Source: an uncultured Oscillospiraceae bacterium
Lineage (GTDB): Bacteria; Bacillota; Clostridia; Oscillospirales; Oscillospiraceae
Assembly: GCA_947626345.1 (NCBI GenBank)
Contig: CANQSF010000001.1
Span: forward strand, 124,001 to 188,000
Direction of reading: 5' to 3'
Length of the DNA: 64,000 nt
Position numbers and translations under genes: made by a program. Each line of letters begins with the position of its first letter. The stretch's first letter is position 1. A model generated the notes under the pieces. The model searched no databases. It was not told the DNA's origin and was given only the letters and a program-made list of their open reading frames with translations. Below, in pieces: positions 60,875-64,000 of this stretch.

Positions 60875-60900
60875 GGACCGCCCGGAGGCGGTCCGATGGA
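60875..60900 (-). terminator. Terminator of the minus-strand lipoprotein gene
   Basis: GGACCGCC (60875-60882) pairs with GGCGGTCC (60887-60894). On the minus strand it is followed by TTTTTT. Confidence 0.8.
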
Positions 60901-60916
60901 GAGGGAGCCCTGCGCT

Positions 60917-61699
60917 TCAGGCCGGCCCCCAGTTGCCGGTGCCGCCGCACAGGTCGCACACGCCGCTGCCGTCGCATACGACGCACGTCTCGTAATTGCT
61001 CAGATCGTATTTTATCTGGCCCAGCCCGTGGCAGTAGGGGCAGACGCCGTCGCCGCCGCACTGGGTGCAGATGATCAGCCCATCCACCACAACGGGGTCC
61101 TCTGAACCGGCCGTGTAGCTGCCGTTCTGGAAGCTGCCGCCGGTGACGCCGCCGGAGACGTAGCTGTCATTCTGGAAGCTGCCGGAGGAAGAGCTGGGAC
61201 TGAAGGGCATGCCCTCCGGGACATAGAGCGTCCAGGTGGCCTTGCCGGCGGCGGTGGCCCGGGTCACCGTGAGAGTGGCGGTGCCGGCCTCGCCGTGGAT
61301 GAGATAGTAGCTGAGGTCGTCGTCCGGCTCCAGCTCCTCCATGGTGAAACCGCTCTGCTTCAGCAGGGACTCATAGAAGGTCCGCTGGATGGAGCTGATA
61401 CCGTTTGTGATGTCGAAGTCGTATTCGTAGACGTGAAAGACGGCGCCGTTGACGGTCTGGTCGGCCAGCTGTACGGCGGATGTGTCCAACAGCCCGCCCG
61501 GATCGGGCAGAGCGCCGTCAGCGTCGTCGCCGCCGTCATCGTTTCGCAGGGCATCCACAAGGGCGGAGGCGGCGTCTTCATCCGTGGCTGTCTGCACGTT
61601 TTCCGAGGCGGTCTCCGGCTGCCGGACGTCGTCCTTTTCGCCGCAGGCGGTCATGCACAGCAGACACAGAGCCAGCAGCAGTATCATGAGCTTTTTCAT
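60917..61699 (-). CDS. Lipoprotein with DnaJ-like CxxCxGxG zinc motifs
   Basis: A 260-residue exported protein with a lipobox MTAC (Cys about residue 19). A low-complexity Asp-rich linker (to about 75) leads to a central domain with FHVYEYDFDITNGISSIQRT (about 94-113). Ser/Gly/Asn repeats follow, two copies of GSFQN near 190-205. The C-terminal 50 residues hold CTQCGGDGVCPYCHGLGQ and CVVCDGSGVCDLCGGTG, matching the DnaJ cysteine-rich zinc domain. Such motifs outside the cytoplasm are unusual. ATG 61697-61699 follows AAAGGAG. Confidence 0.75.
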   Translation of the reverse strand: MKKLMILLLALCLLCMTACGEKDDVRQPETASENVQTATDEDAASALVDALRNDDGGDDADGALPDPGGLLDTSAVQLADQTVNGAVFHVYEYDFDITNGISSIQRTFYESLLKQSGFTMEELEPDDDLSYYLIHGEAGTATLTVTRATAAGKATWTLYVPEGMPFSPSSSSGSFQNDSYVSGGVTGGSFQNGSYTAGSEDPVVVDGLIICTQCGGDGVCPYCHGLGQIKYDLSNYETCVVCDGSGVCDLCGGTGNWGPA

Positions 61700-61741
61700 G
61701 GCGGTCTCCTTTTTTTTGAGAGATAGGATCATCTGCGATCA

Positions 61742-61769
61742 AGTATAATCCGTCCGCGGTTTTTGTCAA
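61742..61769 (-). promoter_or_regulatory. Promoter of the CxxCxGxG lipoprotein gene
   Basis: On the minus strand, TTGACA (61764-61769), a 16-bp spacer and TATACT (61742-61747). Confidence 0.75.
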
Positions 61770-61809
61770 TGCCTTTGGGCGTTTCGCGGACGAGCGAGGA
61801 GCGCGACAT

Positions 61810-62370
61810 ATGCGGAGAGCCATCGCTTCCGCACTGATGATAGCCCTCCTGCTCCTGCCGGGCTGCGGGGAGCGGGAGGAGAGACTGGAGGAGGGCTTCG
61901 ACGCCCTGCGCGGCGCGGTCACCCGGGCGGAGAGCATCCGCTTTCAGGCGGAGATCACCGCCGACCGGGAGCAGACGGTGGAGACCTACACGCTGGCGGT
62001 GGACTATGACGGCCAGCGGACGGAGGTGGAGATCCTGGCCCCTGAGATCCTGGCGGGGGTGCGGGCCGGCGTGTCCCGGGGCGAGACGCAGCTGCTCTAC
62101 GAGGGGATCATCCTGGGCGCGGGGCCGCTGGACGAGGAGGGGCTCACGCCCATGAGCGCCATGCCCATGATGCTGGACACCCTGGCGAACGGCTATGTGG
62201 AGCTGCTGTGGTGGGAGGATGAGCGCATCGCGGCGCGGCTGTTCGCGGGGGAGACGTCGGCGCTGACGGTGTGGCTGGACAGCGAGAGCCTGGCGCCCCA
62301 GGCGGCGGAATTCGCCCGGGAGGGCAAGACCTTGATCACCTGCCGGATCACCGGATGGGAGATAAGCTGA
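61810..62370 (+). CDS. Predicted lipoprotein, 186 residues
   Basis: A small exported protein with a lipobox LPGC (Cys about residue 19). The mature part begins with a helical stretch (REERLEEGFDALRGAVTRAE) and continues with beta strands (SIRFQAEITADREQTVETYT, LAVDYDGQRTEVEILAP), a pattern like outer-membrane-carrier (LolA-type) lipoprotein folds in Gram-positives. The function is unknown. It starts after a weak AGGAG and is 34 bases ahead of alr; the two may be co-transcribed. Confidence 0.7.
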   Translation: MRRAIASALMIALLLLPGCGEREERLEEGFDALRGAVTRAESIRFQAEITADREQTVETYTLAVDYDGQRTEVEILAPEILAGVRAGVSRGETQLLYEGIILGAGPLDEEGLTPMSAMPMMLDTLANGYVELLWWEDERIAARLFAGETSALTVWLDSESLAPQAAEFAREGKTLITCRITGWEIS

Positions 62371-62404
62371 ACGGATATACAAAGGCTGCAAAGGAGAGAA
62401 AGAT

Positions 62405-63526
62405 ATGGACGATCGGATGAAGAGGACATGGGCGGAGATCAGCCTGGGGGCCATCGAGCACAATTACCGGGCCATGCGGGCGAGGCTGGCCCCGGGCTGC
62501 CGGTTTTTGGGCGTGGTGAAGGCCGACGCCTACGGCCATGGGGCCGTGCGGGTGTCCCGGCTGCTGGAGCAGCTGGGCTGCGAGTATCTGGCGGTGGCCT
62601 GTCTGGATGAGGCTCTCGCCCTGCGCCGGGAGGGGATCGGGCTGCCCATCCTGATCCTGGGCTATACGCCGCCGGCCTATGCCCCGGTGCTGGCGGAGAA
62701 CGCTGTCACCCAGGCGGTGGGGAGCCTGGAGATGGCCCGGGCGCTGAGCGACGCCCTGGCCGGAACGGACCTGACGCTGAAGGTGCATCTGAAGCTGGAG
62801 ACCGGCATGGGCCGGACCGGCTTCCGGGTCTACGGCGGCGGGGACCTGGCCGCGCCCGCCGCGGCCATGGCGCTGCCCCATCTGGAGCCGGAGGGGGTGT
62901 TCACCCACTTCTGCGTCTCCGACGGGGAGCCGGGCGTGCGGGACTTCACCCTGGAGCAGCTGGAGCGGTTCAAGGCCGGCTTCACCGCCATCGAGGCGCA
63001 GGCGGGGCGGCGGTTCGCCATCCACCACTGCACCAACTCCGGGGCGATGCTGGCCTTCCCCCAGACCTATATGGACATGGTGCGGCCCGGCGTGGCCCTG
63101 TACGGCATGATCCCCGGGCCGGAGACGGGCGGACTGGAGCTGATCCCGGCCATGCGCCTGAAGACGCGCGTCGCCTGCGTGGAGCGTCACCAGCCCGGCG
63201 ACACCATCAGCTACGGCCGCACCTTCACCGTGGACAGGCCCAGCGACATCGCCGTGCTGCCCATCGGCTATGCCGACGGACTGCACAGGGCGCTGTCCAA
63301 CAAGCTGGAGCCGTTCATCCACGGCCAGCGGGTGCGCCAGGTGGGCCGCATCTGCATGGACATGTGCATGGCGGATGTGACGGGCCTGGGCGTCAGGCCC
63401 GGGGATGAGGCGGAGATCTTCGGGCTGCACGTCAACGCCGGGGAGCTTGCGGACCTGGCCGGCACCATCCACTACGAGCTGCTGTGCGCCGTCAGCCCCC
63501 GGGTGCCCAGGATCTACGTGGACTGA
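62405..63526 (+). CDS. alr: Alanine racemase
   Basis: A 373-residue PLP enzyme that makes D-alanine for peptidoglycan. The PLP Lys39 is in [11 protein letters not shown]. The catalytic Tyr lies in TISYGRTF near residue 270, and the N-terminal [14 protein letters not shown] is typical. ATG 62405 follows AAAGGAGAG. A mazF gene follows, the same order as in B. subtilis, but with no antitoxin gene between them. Confidence 0.97.
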   Translation: MDDRMKRTWAEISLGAIEHNYRAMRARLAPGCRFLGVVKADAYGHGAVRVSRLLEQLGCEYLAVACLDEALALRREGIGLPILILGYTPPAYAPVLAENAVTQAVGSLEMARALSDALAGTDLTLKVHLKLETGMGRTGFRVYGGGDLAAPAAAMALPHLEPEGVFTHFCVSDGEPGVRDFTLEQLERFKAGFTAIEAQAGRRFAIHHCTNSGAMLAFPQTYMDMVRPGVALYGMIPGPETGGLELIPAMRLKTRVACVERHQPGDTISYGRTFTVDRPSDIAVLPIGYADGLHRALSNKLEPFIHGQRVRQVGRICMDMCMADVTGLGVRPGDEAEIFGLHVNAGELADLAGTIHYELLCAVSPRVPRIYVD

Positions 63527-63579
63527 GCGCTTTTGCGCCGGCAGGTATAAAATCCACCCTTCCGTGGGACAATCAGAGT

Positions 63580-63633
63580 ATGTCCGTACATACAATGTAC
63601 CGGGCGACTCTTTCACGGAAGGTGCTCACATGA
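63580..63633 (+). CDS. Candidate 17-residue ORF translationally coupled to mazF
   Basis: ATG 63580 to TGA 63633 encodes a basic peptide [17 protein letters not shown]. Its stop overlaps the mazF start as ATGA. It has no strong ribosome site. It is far too short for an EndoAI/MazE antitoxin, but it could couple or control mazF translation. It may equally be chance. Confidence 0.3.
   Translation: MSVHTMYRATLSRKVLT
63585..63600. promoter_or_regulatory. Palindrome upstream of mazF containing UACAU
   Basis: GTACAT (63586-63591) and ATGTAC (63595-63600) flank ACA. The RNA would contain UACAU, the site cut by Bacillus-type MazF. It may serve as operator or self-cleavage site. Confidence 0.4.
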
Positions 63634-63992
63634 CGAATCCGGTTCGACGCGGAGATATCTACTATGCCGACCTGAGCCCCGTTGTGGGCTCGGAGCAGGG
63701 CGGGCTGCGGCCGGTGCTCATCATTCAGAACGACACCGGCAACCGCCACAGCCCCACGGTGATCGCGGCGGCCATCACGTCCCAGGTGGGGAAGGCGCGC
63801 CTGCCCACCCACATCGAGATCCACGCCCCGGACAGCGGCCTGACCCGGGACAGCGTGATCCTGCTGGAGCAGATCCGCACCCTGGACAAATCCCGTCTGC
63901 GGGAGCGGATGGGAAAGCTTTCCGGCGACGCCATGACCCGGGTGGACGACGCCATCGCCGTCAGCTTCGGCCTGAACCAATCTCTGTCGTAA
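63630..63992 (+). CDS. MazF/PemK-family endoribonuclease
   Basis: A 120-residue mRNA interferase. [20 protein letters not shown] (about 5-24), [23 protein letters not shown] and [13 protein letters not shown] are the family blocks, closest to Bacillus EndoA (NdoA). The Arg of the GLRPVL loop and Thr-Ser of the AITSQ strand are the expected active residues. It lies downstream of alr, as in Bacillus, but no antitoxin ORF precedes it. ATG 63630 follows GAAGGTG. The window ends 8 bases later. Confidence 0.9.
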   Translation: MTNPVRRGDIYYADLSPVVGSEQGGLRPVLIIQNDTGNRHSPTVIAAAITSQVGKARLPTHIEIHAPDSGLTRDSVILLEQIRTLDKSRLRERMGKLSGDAMTRVDDAIAVSFGLNQSLS

Positions 63993-64000
63993 ACCATGGC

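Noticed and set aside
63527..63629. A hidden MazE/EndoAI antitoxin gene
   Set aside because: Only 103 bases are available and no frame gives more than 17 codons; no ribbon-helix-helix motif is visible.
1..64000. tRNA or rRNA genes
   Set aside because: I looked in all gaps and found no cloverleaf with the GGTTCGA arm and no rRNA sequence.

Overview
The window (about 63-65% G+C by eye) reads as a chromosomal core segment of a high-GC, Gram-positive Clostridia bacterium, most likely an Oscillospiraceae-type gut anaerobe. This is an inference from gene content: a clostridial long-form S12, an IreB homologue, SLH and cell-wall-binding-repeat surface proteins, and lipoproteins with lipoboxes. Almost every core gene has a clear Shine-Dalgarno sequence, and many promoters are near-perfect sigma-A type (TTGACA, 17 bp, TATAAT). 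I saw no rRNA, tRNA, CRISPR array, prophage or intact insertion sequence.

Layout. 1-7.2 kb: the 3' end of rpoC, then an MFS transporter and a glycerophosphodiesterase lying between rpoC and the str operon rpsL-rpsG-fusA-tuf. 7.2-8.5 kb: a DUF4830 protein and a pseudouridine synthase. 8.6-15.1 kb: a PucR-type regulator, ftsE-ftsX, two tandem coiled-coil M23 murein hydrolases and an S41 protease, a cell-division and envelope-remodelling block. 15.1-17.8 kb: greA, lysS and a lipoprotein. 17.8-18.3 kb: a gene-free stretch with a strong promoter and a highly structured RNA candidate. 18.3-25 kb: an OmpA-domain secreted protein, a MarR regulator with a His-rich repeat tail, a repeat-containing wall hydrolase candidate, glyA and a MATE exporter. 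25-25.7 kb: an AT-rich islet with an XRE regulator and an unlisted 39-residue peptide gene.

26-44.2 kb is dense housekeeping: an rRNA methylase, dprA-topA-trmFO-plsX-acpP-rnc-radical SAM gene, smc with short arms, an RNHCP protein behind a tiny leader ORF and hairpin, ftsY-rdgB-yhbY-nadD/yqeK-rsfS-leuS, and rpsU. 44.2-50.7 kb is accessory-flavoured: an orphan hypothetical gene, a decayed XRE gene beside an intact DUF6442 gene with three operator-like palindromes, dinB (predicted leaderless) divergent from a LexA-like S24 regulator, an AI-2E transporter, and two overlapping COG0523 GTPases, one with a long His/Asp/Cys metal-binding stretch and one fused to a DUF1980-like domain. 51-64 kb: an SLH-transglutaminase surface protein, a LOG-family enzyme, an M20 dipeptidase, ireB, pheS-pheT, nnr, two lipoproteins (one with DnaJ-like CxxCxGxG motifs), alr and a mazF that lacks a neighbouring antitoxin.

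The observations most worth checking are the structured RNA at about 17.99-18.19 kb, the leader ORF plus hairpin before the RNHCP gene, the COG0523 pair, the dinB/S24 divergent control region, and the DUF6442/XRE remnant locus.
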